Shown in pieces: positions 56,853-64,000 of a stretch of DNA of 64,000 nt. The stretch lies in contig JAGWUI010000003.1 in the NCBI GenBank assembly GCA_028868515.1, positions 109,972 through 173,971 of the forward strand, given 5' to 3'. The position numbers and the translations under genes are program-made. The notes beneath the pieces were generated by a model that was given only the letters and a program-made list of their open reading frames with translations, was not told where the DNA came from and ran no database searches. Source of the stretch: Gammaproteobacteria bacterium. Its GTDB lineage: Bacteria > Pseudomonadota > Gammaproteobacteria > Pseudomonadales > Moraxellaceae. Numbering within the stretch: position 1 is the stretch's first letter; every line of letters begins with the position of its first letter.

Positions 56853-57235
56853 GCCTTTCGTGTTTTTTATTGAGTAAAATTCAAAGATGAAGACCTCTAT
56901 ATGTGGTCTTTTTTTATTAAATCGCTATTGAATTTCATCTTTTTGATAGCTCTCGTCGAGAGCGCAGTCTTAAATTGTATTTCTAAAAGTGCAGTCCCTC
57001 TTATTTTCTCCATATTATCAGACGGTATTTATTTGCTAAACTGAGCGACATTTTCGGTTTAGCACCATCGCTCAGTTTTAGCATTTGCTTTAAAAACACA
57101 GCCAACAACCTACACTAAAACCTACACTTTTGATTCGGATTGCATAGAATTCCATGAGAAATTTACGGACACCATCGGACAAAATCACGGTCACAACTCC
57201 TCATAAAACATTTATTTTACTAGGGGTTTTTAACG
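56853..57235. other. Intergenic region before mutS with nested hairpins
   Basis: 383 bases without a gene. Besides the terminator at 56890 it has a short perfect hairpin at 56948-56962 (GCTCTCGTCGAGAGC) and a competing pair of stems at 57035-57082, described in the findings. The mutS start at 57236 is preceded by AGGGG at 57221. Confidence 0.6.
56890..56916 (+). terminator. Terminator after the alpha/beta hydrolase
   Basis: AAGACC and GGTCTT arms around a nine-base loop, followed by seven Ts, 38 bases beyond the stop. Confidence 0.78.
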
Positions 57236-59941
57236 ATGAATCCAAATAACTCAAGCATCGACATTTCTTCGCATACTCCGATGATGCAGCAATATTTAAA
57301 TGTAAAACGAGAATATCCTCACGCCCTCGTGTTCTATCGCATGGGTGATTTCTATGAGTTGTTCTTTCAGGACGCACATCGGGCGGCAAAACTACTTGGC
57401 ATTACCCTCACCCATCGTGGCAAGTCGAATGGTGAGCCTATTCCGATGGCAGGTGTGCCTTATCATGCGGTAGAAGGTTATTTAGCACGGCTCGTCAAAG
57501 CTGGCGAAACCGTTGCGATTTGTGAACAAGTTGGAGAGGTCACTGGCAAAGGTCCTGTCGAACGTAAAGTTGTTCGCGTCCTTACTGCGGGAACACTGAC
57601 TGATGAAGCACTGATGCCGAGCCATCGAGCCGTCCGCATGGCAGCACTTTGCTTGCAAAATAACTCTACAAAAGGTCAGGTTGGTATTGCAGTCCTCGAG
57701 CTTGCGACTGGTGCATTAACCGTACAGGAAATCGGTTTTGATCCTGCGCGGCTAACCATTGAACTGGCGCGTATCGCACCCGCGGAATTACTCATCGATG
57801 AAAATCTCATTCAACAAGAAAAAATGACGCTAGATGACATCAAGCAACTGTGTGGCACATCAAATAACTCGCCGGCAACGACGACGATCACACGCCGTCC
57901 AAACGTCGATTTTGACCTGAAAAACGCCCATGAAACGTTGTGCCGTCAATTCAATGTCAGCACCTTGTCAGGTTTTGGTATTGATCATTTGCCTTTGGCA
58001 CAGGCCGCCGCTGCGGCATTGCTCCACTACGCGCGTGAAACTCAGCAAAGTAATCTGCCTCATATTCAACATTTGCGCCTTGAGTCAATGGACTCATTCA
58101 TTGCCCTTGACCCAGTGACTCGGCGTAATCTGGAGATCGTCGATCCATTATTTGAGCATGGCACATCTCTACTTGCCTTGGTTGATGATTGCCAAACCGC
58201 AATGGGCAGTCGCCTGCTCGCACGCACACTCATGCAACCGCTACGCGATACTCGCATTCTGGATGCGCGCTTAGATGCCATTGCACGATTGAAAAATGGT
58301 TTCCATGACGAACCAATTCGTATTGTCCTGAAAAATATTGGCGACGTAGAACGTGTACTTGGACGCATCGCGTTAGGCACTGCTCGTCCACGCGACCTCG
58401 TCCAACTGCGTCAAACTTGCGGACAACTCCCACTCCTCCATCATGCACTACAACCCGCACTGCATGGCAAAGGCTGGGAACAGCTCGATGACAAAAGCCT
58501 ACTTGATGACTTAAACGAACAACTTGGACAATTTAATGATGTCCATGCGCTACTCAGCAAAGCGATCAATGAACTACCGCCCGTCCTTCTGCGTGAAGGC
58601 GGCGTCATTGCTGATGGTTTCGATGCTGAATTGGATGAGCTGCGCCAAATCCGTGATCATGCCAGCCAATATCTCCTCGATATGGAAATTCGTGAACGAG
58701 CTACGACAGGCATCAATACGCTCAAGATTGGCTACAACCGCGTCAGTGGTTATTTTATTGAACTGACACGCGCCCAAGCAGAATCCGCACCTGCGCATTT
58801 TATTCGCAGACAAACGCTCAAAAATGCCGAACGCTATATCACTCCTGAATTAAAAGCTTTTGAAGATAAAGTACTTTCGAGCGAATCACGCGCACTCATC
58901 CGTGAAAAAATATTATTCGAACAACTGCTCGAACAACTCAAACAACAGCTTGCACCATTACAAATGATGAGCGCCGCAATCGCTGAATTTGATGTTTTAA
59001 GCAATTGGGCAAGTCAAGCACGTCTACGCAGTTGGACTCGTCCATCATTTACTGCTGAATCTTTGATTGATATTGAAGGCGGTCGCCACCCTGTTGTCGA
59101 ATCTGTCAGTCGTGCGCCATTTACGCCCAATGATGTCTTCCTCAATCAAAATAATCGCCTGATTCTGATTACTGGCCCAAACATGGGCGGTAAATCAACC
59201 TATATGCGCCAAACGGCATTAATTACATTACTCGCCTATTCAGGGAGTTATGTACCAGCAAGCAAAGCGATTCTAGGTCCTGTAGATCGAATATTTACCC
59301 GTATTGGTTCTGCAGATGACTTATCCAGCGGCAAATCCACCTTTATGGTAGAAATGACCGAAACCGCACAAATCCTCCATCATGCCACCAGCCAATCTTT
59401 AGTACTGATGGATGAAGTCGGTCGCGGCACAAGTACCTACGATGGGTTATCACTCGCATGGGCTTGTGTGCTAGATCTCGCAAAACGAATCAATTGTCTA
59501 TGTCTTTTTGCCACACACTACTTCGAACTCACTGAACTTGGTATACAGGCAGGCATTGAAAATCGCCACGTTGCTGCGCGAGAAATTAATGGCGAATTGA
59601 TTTTATTGCACCAAGTTCAAGATGGCGCTGCCAGCAAAAGTCATGGTCTACAAGTCGCTAAACTCGCGGGCATTCCAGCATCCGTTATCAAAGAAGCACG
59701 GAGTCGCCTACGTGCACTTGAACGCCAGCAAGCAGTTCATTTAGGGCAAAGTGATTTATTTGATGATTTGTTTAGCCAAGAAGCTCAGCCTACCTCTGAT
59801 GTTTCTCAGCAAAATGAAACGCTGAGTCAAATATCACCTGTGATTGATCAATTAAACGCACTGAATGTCGATGATCTTACACCTAAGCAGGCACTTGATA
59901 TTCTATATCAGCTAAAGGAATTGGTATCGGACAGTAAATAG
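57236..59941 (+). CDS. mutS: DNA mismatch repair protein MutS
   Basis: A 901-residue mismatch recognition ATPase. The N-terminal mismatch-binding domain has [12 protein letters not shown] near residue 32 (the Phe-x-Glu wedge is FYEL), followed by connector, lever and clamp domains. Walker [14 protein letters not shown] is near residue 645 and Walker [17 protein letters not shown] follows. The C-terminal tail of about 100 residues is normal for MutS with tetramerisation helix. fdxA follows after 109 bases. Confidence 0.97.
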   Translation: MNPNNSSIDISSHTPMMQQYLNVKREYPHALVFYRMGDFYELFFQDAHRAAKLLGITLTHRGKSNGEPIPMAGVPYHAVEGYLARLVKAGETVAICEQVGEVTGKGPVERKVVRVLTAGTLTDEALMPSHRAVRMAALCLQNNSTKGQVGIAVLELATGALTVQEIGFDPARLTIELARIAPAELLIDENLIQQEKMTLDDIKQLCGTSNNSPATTTITRRPNVDFDLKNAHETLCRQFNVSTLSGFGIDHLPLAQAAAAALLHYARETQQSNLPHIQHLRLESMDSFIALDPVTRRNLEIVDPLFEHGTSLLALVDDCQTAMGSRLLARTLMQPLRDTRILDARLDAIARLKNGFHDEPIRIVLKNIGDVERVLGRIALGTARPRDLVQLRQTCGQLPLLHHALQPALHGKGWEQLDDKSLLDDLNEQLGQFNDVHALLSKAINELPPVLLREGGVIADGFDAELDELRQIRDHASQYLLDMEIRERATTGINTLKIGYNRVSGYFIELTRAQAESAPAHFIRRQTLKNAERYITPELKAFEDKVLSSESRALIREKILFEQLLEQLKQQLAPLQMMSAAIAEFDVLSNWASQARLRSWTRPSFTAESLIDIEGGRHPVVESVSRAPFTPNDVFLNQNNRLILITGPNMGGKSTYMRQTALITLLAYSGSYVPASKAILGPVDRIFTRIGSADDLSSGKSTFMVEMTETAQILHHATSQSLVLMDEVGRGTSTYDGLSLAWACVLDLAKRINCLCLFATHYFELTELGIQAGIENRHVAAREINGELILLHQVQDGAASKSHGLQVAKLAGIPASVIKEARSRLRALERQQAVHLGQSDLFDDLFSQEAQPTSDVSQQNETLSQISPVIDQLNALNVDDLTPKQALDILYQLKELVSDSK

Positions 59942-60049
59942 ATTAAACTATGCGACATTCAATTCACTCACAGTAATCAGTTGCCGCGTTCGTGATGACT
60001 CGAAAACTGTTTGAAACCATTTTAGTTAGACTTTAGGTAGCCGACCGCC

Positions 60050-60373
60050 ATGACCTTTGTTGTCACCGAAAACTGTATTAAATGTAAATACCAAGACTGT
60101 GTTGAAGTATGCCCAGTAGACTGCTTCTACGAAGGTCCAAACTTTTTGGTTATCAATCCTGATGAATGTATCGATTGCGCACTTTGTGAACCAGAATGTC
60201 CAGCAAATGCGATCTTCTCTGAAGATGAACTGCCAAAAGGTCAGGAAAAATTCCTAGAACTCAACACGGAGCTCTCTGCAATCTGGCCAAATATTACGGT
60301 GATTGGTGAGCGTCCAGCAGATGCTGCGGAATGGGATGGTAAGCCAAATAAATTGGCATTGCTAGAGCGCTAA
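60050..60373 (+). CDS. fdxA: Seven-iron ferredoxin FdxA
   Basis: A 107-residue soluble electron carrier. Cysteine motifs [17 protein letters not shown] and [13 protein letters not shown] supply ligands for one [3Fe-4S] and one [4Fe-4S] cluster, the layout of FdxA of Pseudomonas and Azotobacter. The pairing with mutS is common in gammaproteobacteria. Terminator at 60401. Confidence 0.96.
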   Translation: MTFVVTENCIKCKYQDCVEVCPVDCFYEGPNFLVINPDECIDCALCEPECPANAIFSEDELPKGQEKFLELNTELSAIWPNITVIGERPADAAEWDGKPNKLALLER

Positions 60374-60400
60374 TTTATTTCCTGTTTAATCGTGTGCCAC

Positions 60401-60430
60401 AAAAAACCGACTCATGTAGTCGGTTTTTTT
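60401..60430 (+). terminator. Terminator after fdxA
   Basis: AAAACCGACT and AGTCGGTTTT arms around CATGT with a run of Ts. Confidence 0.93.
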
Positions 60431-60524
60431 ATGTTTCATGGATTTCACGCTGTTTTCATCCATATCTGCTAATATCAAAGACGTTAAGGCTATATTTTTA
60501 AAACATTAAAATGGAATGATATTA

Positions 60525-61343
60525 ATGCCGACATACTCACAACCTGCATTTACAGTGAATAAAGCCAAATATATGCTCATCGGCTTTCTAGCTCTAATCG
60601 CATTCCTTATCTTTTGGGGATGCTTCTACACAGTATCATCAGGTCAACGTGCAATTGTTCTTCGATTTGGTCAAATTCAGGAAGTTGTATCTGATGGATT
60701 GCATTTAAAACTTCCAATCGTCGAAAGAGTCATTCTTGTCGATGTTCGTACCCAAAAATCAAAAGCACCTGCCAGTGCGGGTACCAAAGATTTGCAAACT
60801 GTCACGACTGAAGTGGCATTGAACTACCACCTAAATGCTAATAATCTGCAAGACACATATACTCGCATCGGGCTAGATGTTGAAGATAAAGTGATTGAGC
60901 CTCGGATTCAGGAAATTGTAAAAGCGGTCATTGCACGTTTTTCTGCAGAAGAACTGTTAACCCGTCGCGATGCGGTCAAAGCTGAAATTGCAACAGGATT
61001 ACGCTCAAACCTTGCAAGCTATAACGTGATTGTCGAAGATATTCAAATCACCAACTTTAGCTTTTCTAAAGCATTTGATGACGCCATCGAAGCCAAACAA
61101 ACTGCTGAACAAAATGCGCTCAAAGCAAAGAACGACCTTGACCGAATTAAAGTTGAAGCTGAACAAAAAATTGCCATGGCTCAAGCGGAAGCTGAAGCGA
61201 TTCGGATTCAAGCACAAGCCATCAAAGAACAAGGTGGTGAAGAATACGTCAAAATGAAAGCGATTGAAAAATGGAATGGCGTACTACCGCAATATGCAGG
61301 CGGTGGAGCGATGCCCTTTATTAATGTAAATCCACAGAAATAA
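60525..61343 (+). CDS. Prohibitin-like SPFH/Band 7 membrane protein
   Basis: A 272-residue protein with one N-terminal membrane segment (YMLIGFLALIAFLIFWGCF) and an SPFH domain (SSGQRAIVLRFGQIQEVVSDGLHLKLPIVERV) followed by a long charged coiled coil near residues 170-225. This is the prohibitin/stomatin layout; such proteins form membrane scaffolds and often associate with proteases. The frame extends to 60516, but GGA with nine-base spacing favours the ATG at 60525. Its partner in this organism is not evident. Confidence 0.85.
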   Translation: MPTYSQPAFTVNKAKYMLIGFLALIAFLIFWGCFYTVSSGQRAIVLRFGQIQEVVSDGLHLKLPIVERVILVDVRTQKSKAPASAGTKDLQTVTTEVALNYHLNANNLQDTYTRIGLDVEDKVIEPRIQEIVKAVIARFSAEELLTRRDAVKAEIATGLRSNLASYNVIVEDIQITNFSFSKAFDDAIEAKQTAEQNALKAKNDLDRIKVEAEQKIAMAQAEAEAIRIQAQAIKEQGGEEYVKMKAIEKWNGVLPQYAGGGAMPFINVNPQK

Positions 61344-61354
61344 ATTCTATGATC

Positions 61355-61397
61355 AAATCAAAGTAAGTGTTTTTTGATACTTACTTTGATTTCTTTC
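61355..61397 (+). terminator. Terminator after the prohibitin-like gene
   Basis: A 14-bp stem (AAATCAAAGTAAGT and ACTTACTTTGATTT) around a ten-base loop. It is followed by a T-rich run and probably also serves the convergent gene at 61439. Confidence 0.9.
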
Positions 61398-61438
61398 TTA
61401 TTAATATTCATCAAATTATAAAAATGAAAGGTCACAAC

Positions 61439-62191
61439 TTAACGAATATTCCCGATTAGCAAACGCCACAAACTACGCTTCTTCAAAGGCTCTCGAAGTA
61501 ACTCATCAAGTGATGGTAAACGCTCCAAGCGATCAGGAATTATTGAATCAGGCAACTCTCCCATCAACCCAATCCGTCGCTCTGAACCAAATCGAGTCAA
61601 AAAACCCATCAAAGCTGCTTGAGCACCTACATTCGTCTGCCAACGTGCACCCTCAGCCAAAGGCCAATCAAAGCGACAAACCTCTTGGGAATCTTGTCTA
61701 AAAATCAACGATTGACTAATATTTTTCCATAAAGCATGACGATCTGGATGATTCAACGCCTGAACAGACACCAAAACAACCCATTCGCCAATCACTCTTG
61801 CTTCTAAACTAAACCGAATCACCTGTTCAACATGCACTGACTCGTTTGTTGCAATAACCTGAGCAAATGGCAACCGTGTTGGTTTTTCTGCAAGTTGTCC
61901 TTCCGTCTTTAATTTCACAGAAGGATTTAGTTCTACTTTTGGTAAAGATGACTGAGGAATACTCCGCTGTGGCGGTTGATTCACTTCAATATTCTTTACG
62001 ACTTCTGCAGAAACTGCTTTTACTTCAACTTGAGATTTCTGATCTTGTACAAGATGCTCAACATGATCACTTTCATCTTTATCCCAAACCGACATCACAG
62101 GCACAGATTGGGGCTGTTCGTCACGAGCTCCCCACAATGGAACACCTAGAGCAGCTAACACTGCTCGCGTACGTGCCTGCTGCTGTAGCAA
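61439..62191 (-). CDS. Unknown protein downstream of leuA (weak HolD-like features)
   Basis: A 250-residue soluble protein. The N-terminus has RTRAVLAALGVPLWGA, then a low-complexity charged linker to about residue 110, then a conserved-looking C-terminal domain with HPDRHALWKNISQSL and GFLTRFGSERRIG. The short LxxLGVxxW at the start and the ALWxxI later resemble the psi subunit (HolD) of DNA polymerase III, whose proteins are poorly conserved. I rate this as a hypothesis only. It begins two bases from the leuA stop and is surely co-transcribed. Confidence 0.55.
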   Translation of the reverse strand: MLQQQARTRAVLAALGVPLWGARDEQPQSVPVMSVWDKDESDHVEHLVQDQKSQVEVKAVSAEVVKNIEVNQPPQRSIPQSSLPKVELNPSVKLKTEGQLAEKPTRLPFAQVIATNESVHVEQVIRFSLEARVIGEWVVLVSVQALNHPDRHALWKNISQSLIFRQDSQEVCRFDWPLAEGARWQTNVGAQAALMGFLTRFGSERRIGLMGELPDSIIPDRLERLPSLDELLREPLKKRSLWRLLIGNIR

Positions 62192-62192
62192 G

Positions 62193-63758
62193 TTACATCA
62201 CCTCATCAGTTTGTGGATTTGCTTTGCCTTGAGTCGACAACCAATTTAAAGCATCTAAATACGCTTTTGCACTGGCAATCACGATATCAGTATCCGCACC
62301 TTGTCCTGTTACGATCCGACCATTTTGATTCAACCGCACAGCGACTTCGCCTTGGCTATCCGTACCGCTAGTAATTGCATTCACCGAATACAACTCCAAC
62401 GTCGCACCTGATTTAGCAATCACTTCAATCGCCTTAAATGTCGCATCCACAGGCCCTGAACCATTGGCACTCACAGGATGAGCCTTACCATCCACACTAA
62501 GGACTAAATGCGCGCGAGGCACTTGACCCGTTTTACTAGTGACTTCCAGCTCATCCAACTCAAAACGTTTGCACACATCTGCGCCTTGATGACCGCTTAC
62601 TAAAGCATGCAAATCTTCGTCAAAAATCTCACTCTTACGATCAGCAAGTTCTTTGAATCGGACAAAAAGCTCATTCAGTGCATCATCAGATTCAACAGAA
62701 ATGCCAAGTTCATCTAAACGCGAACGGAAAGCGGCACGACCTGAGAGTTTCCCTAAAGTCAGCTTATTTGCGTTCCAACCCACATCTTCAGCACGCATGA
62801 TCTCGTAAGTTTCACGATGCTTAAGAATACCATCTTGATGAATACCTGATTCATGAGCAAACGCATTCGCCCCAACAATCGCCTTATTGGGCTGAACCAC
62901 ATAACCTGTAATTGCCGAAACCAAACGTGAAGTAGGAACGATTTCTTCAGTTCTAATATTTGTTTTTACATTATATAAATCTTTGCGCACACGAGTTGCC
63001 ATCACCACTTCTTCGAGTGCAGCATTACCCGCACGCTCACCTAATCCATTGATTGTACATTCAATTTGTCGTGCGCCAGCTTGTACCGCAGCTAATGAAT
63101 TTGCAACAGCCATACCTAGATCATTATGACAATGCGTCGACCAAATCACGCTGTTCGCATTTGGTACACGCTTAATCAATTGCTCAAAACGCTCTGCGTA
63201 TAATGCAGGTGTCGAATAACCGACCGTATCAGGCACGTTAATGGTTTTCGCACCCGCTTTAATCACTTCACCAAAAATACGAACCAAAAAATCTATTTCT
63301 GAACGCACTGCATCTTCAGCAGAAAATTCGACATCATCCGTATATTCAAGTGCTGTTTTGACTGCGCGTACCGCAGCCTCAACGACTTGATCTTCATTCA
63401 TGCGCAATTTGTATTGCATGTGAATAGGACTCGTTGCGATAAAGGTATGCACACGCCCACGATTTGCATGTTTAATGGCTTCACCAGCACGACGTACATC
63501 TTTATCATTTGCACGTGCTAATGAACAAATCGTTGAATTTTTGATAATGCTAGAAATCGTCGAAATCGAGTCAAAATCGCCTTCACTCGCCGCAGCAAAT
63601 CCAGCCTCAATGACATCAACGCCAAGCTTCTCAAGTTGACGAGCAATACGAATTTTTTCTTCTTTCGTCATCGAAGCGCCAGGGCTTTGCTCACCATCAC
63701 GAAGCGTCGTATCAAAAATGATAAGCTGACTTGGAGGTTGAATAATCTGGCTACTCAT
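62193..63758 (-). CDS. leuA: 2-isopropylmalate synthase
   Basis: A 521-residue enzyme that starts leucine synthesis by condensing acetyl-CoA and 2-ketoisovalerate. The catalytic domain starts [16 protein letters not shown] near residue 14, with [13 protein letters not shown] and [13 protein letters not shown] further on, and the metal site. The C-terminal regulatory domain for leucine feedback starts near residue 400. Length is usual for the short form of LeuA. An AGGAA ribosome site precedes it. A hairpin in the leader is noted in the findings. Confidence 0.97.
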   Translation of the reverse strand: MSSQIIQPPSQLIIFDTTLRDGEQSPGASMTKEEKIRIARQLEKLGVDVIEAGFAAASEGDFDSISTISSIIKNSTICSLARANDKDVRRAGEAIKHANRGRVHTFIATSPIHMQYKLRMNEDQVVEAAVRAVKTALEYTDDVEFSAEDAVRSEIDFLVRIFGEVIKAGAKTINVPDTVGYSTPALYAERFEQLIKRVPNANSVIWSTHCHNDLGMAVANSLAAVQAGARQIECTINGLGERAGNAALEEVVMATRVRKDLYNVKTNIRTEEIVPTSRLVSAITGYVVQPNKAIVGANAFAHESGIHQDGILKHRETYEIMRAEDVGWNANKLTLGKLSGRAAFRSRLDELGISVESDDALNELFVRFKELADRKSEIFDEDLHALVSGHQGADVCKRFELDELEVTSKTGQVPRAHLVLSVDGKAHPVSANGSGPVDATFKAIEVIAKSGATLELYSVNAITSGTDSQGEVAVRLNQNGRIVTGQGADTDIVIASAKAYLDALNWLSTQGKANPQTDEVM

Positions 63759-63876
63759 GACGTTATTCCTAAACTTGTAAAAACATGTATTCGATTCAAT
63801 GTTCTTATTCTACCGCAGCACAAAGCGGTATCGATGCTAAATATCTAAAAAATTTACGTCTTAAATCTTAAATAAG

Positions 63877-63910
63877 AAAGCCCCCTTAAGAGAAACTTAA
63901 GGGGGCTTTT
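63877..63910 (-). terminator. rRNA operon terminator
   Basis: AAAGCCCCCTTAAG and CTTAAGGGGGCTTT arms around a five-base loop, 10 bases after the 5S 3' end. On the minus strand the arm is followed by CTTATTTAAG, a T-rich run; the stem is long and GC-rich, as in rRNA operon terminators. Confidence 0.9.
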
Positions 63911-63919
63911 GGAATAATG

Positions 63920-64000
63920 AGCTGAGGATGCCCTACTCTCACATGGCGAATGCCACACTACCATCGGCGCAAAGAGGTTTCACTTCTGAGTTCGGGATGG
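63920..64000 (-). rRNA. rrf: 5S rRNA, 3' part (continues beyond the window)
   Basis: On the minus strand the sequence reads CCATCCCGAACTCAGAAGTG... and then GCGCCGATGGTAGTGTGG and ATGTGAGAGTAGGGCATC, the conserved 5S rRNA 3' half with its pairing partners. The final base is uncertain by a few nucleotides. The rest of the gene and of the operon lies to the right of the window. Confidence 0.93.

Noticed and set aside
1..64000. Prophage, insertion sequence, integron, CRISPR array or tRNA
   Set aside because: No integrase, transposase, phage structural gene, regular spaced repeats, or cloverleaf-like sequence was seen. The search was by eye and could miss a diverged tRNA.

Overview
The window looks like a chromosomal segment of a gammaproteobacterium of the Moraxellaceae, related to Acinetobacter. 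The evidence is a fused prephenate dehydrogenase/EPSP synthase gene (TyrA-AroA, typical of this group), the pheA-hisC-tyrA/aroA cluster, the mutS-fdxA pair, an AlmA-like flavin monooxygenase, and moderately AT-rich DNA. The genus cannot be fixed from the sequence alone. I saw no phage, insertion sequence, CRISPR array or tRNA. A partial 5S rRNA gene at the right edge shows that an rRNA operon on the minus strand ends there.

Layout. 1-5.8 kb: a truncated dicarboxylate symporter, moaB, tadA, an exported protein of unknown function, an acyl-CoA hydrolase/hydratase, ung and an MFS transporter, all on the minus strand. 6.3-11.1 kb: the complete cyoABCDE operon for cytochrome bo3 quinol oxidase and heme O synthase. 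11.1-15.1 kb: an accessory block (SDR, metallo-beta-lactamase-fold hydrolase, TetR regulator, unknown protein) bracketed by two diverged copies of the cyoE terminator region. 15.2-21.3 kb: a lipoprotein, a YfaZ-like outer-membrane protein and the aromatic amino-acid cluster. 21.5-35.8 kb: transaldolase, DUF445, an acyl-CoA ligase, a RhuM-Doc fusion, pepN, a DUF2797 protein, yebC, a DUF559 endonuclease-like gene set in palindromic repeats, a GST, ychF and an LprI-like protein. 36-40 kb: creBCD, with an 11-bp-phased array of Cre-tag-like pentamers in front of creD. 40-46.5 kb: an ABC exporter, two unknown small genes, a GFA protein, serC and a porin. 47-53.4 kb: a heavy-metal-type RND tripartite efflux operon ending in a RidA-family protein with a histidine-rich tail. 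53.6-56.9 kb: a TetR regulator divergent from an AlmA-like monooxygenase and an alpha/beta hydrolase, with two tandem palindromic operators between them. 57.2-64 kb: mutS, fdxA, a prohibitin-like protein, an unknown gene, leuA and the 5S rRNA.

Most of the window is housekeeping metabolism. The most unusual features are non-coding: at least five families of short palindromic intergenic repeats, one of them built around the DUF559 gene; the flanking duplicated terminators at 11.1 and 15.0 kb with a paired arm change; and the phased CreB-site array. No confident novel system emerges. The best candidates are the DUF559-repeat cassette and the 11-15 kb accessory block.
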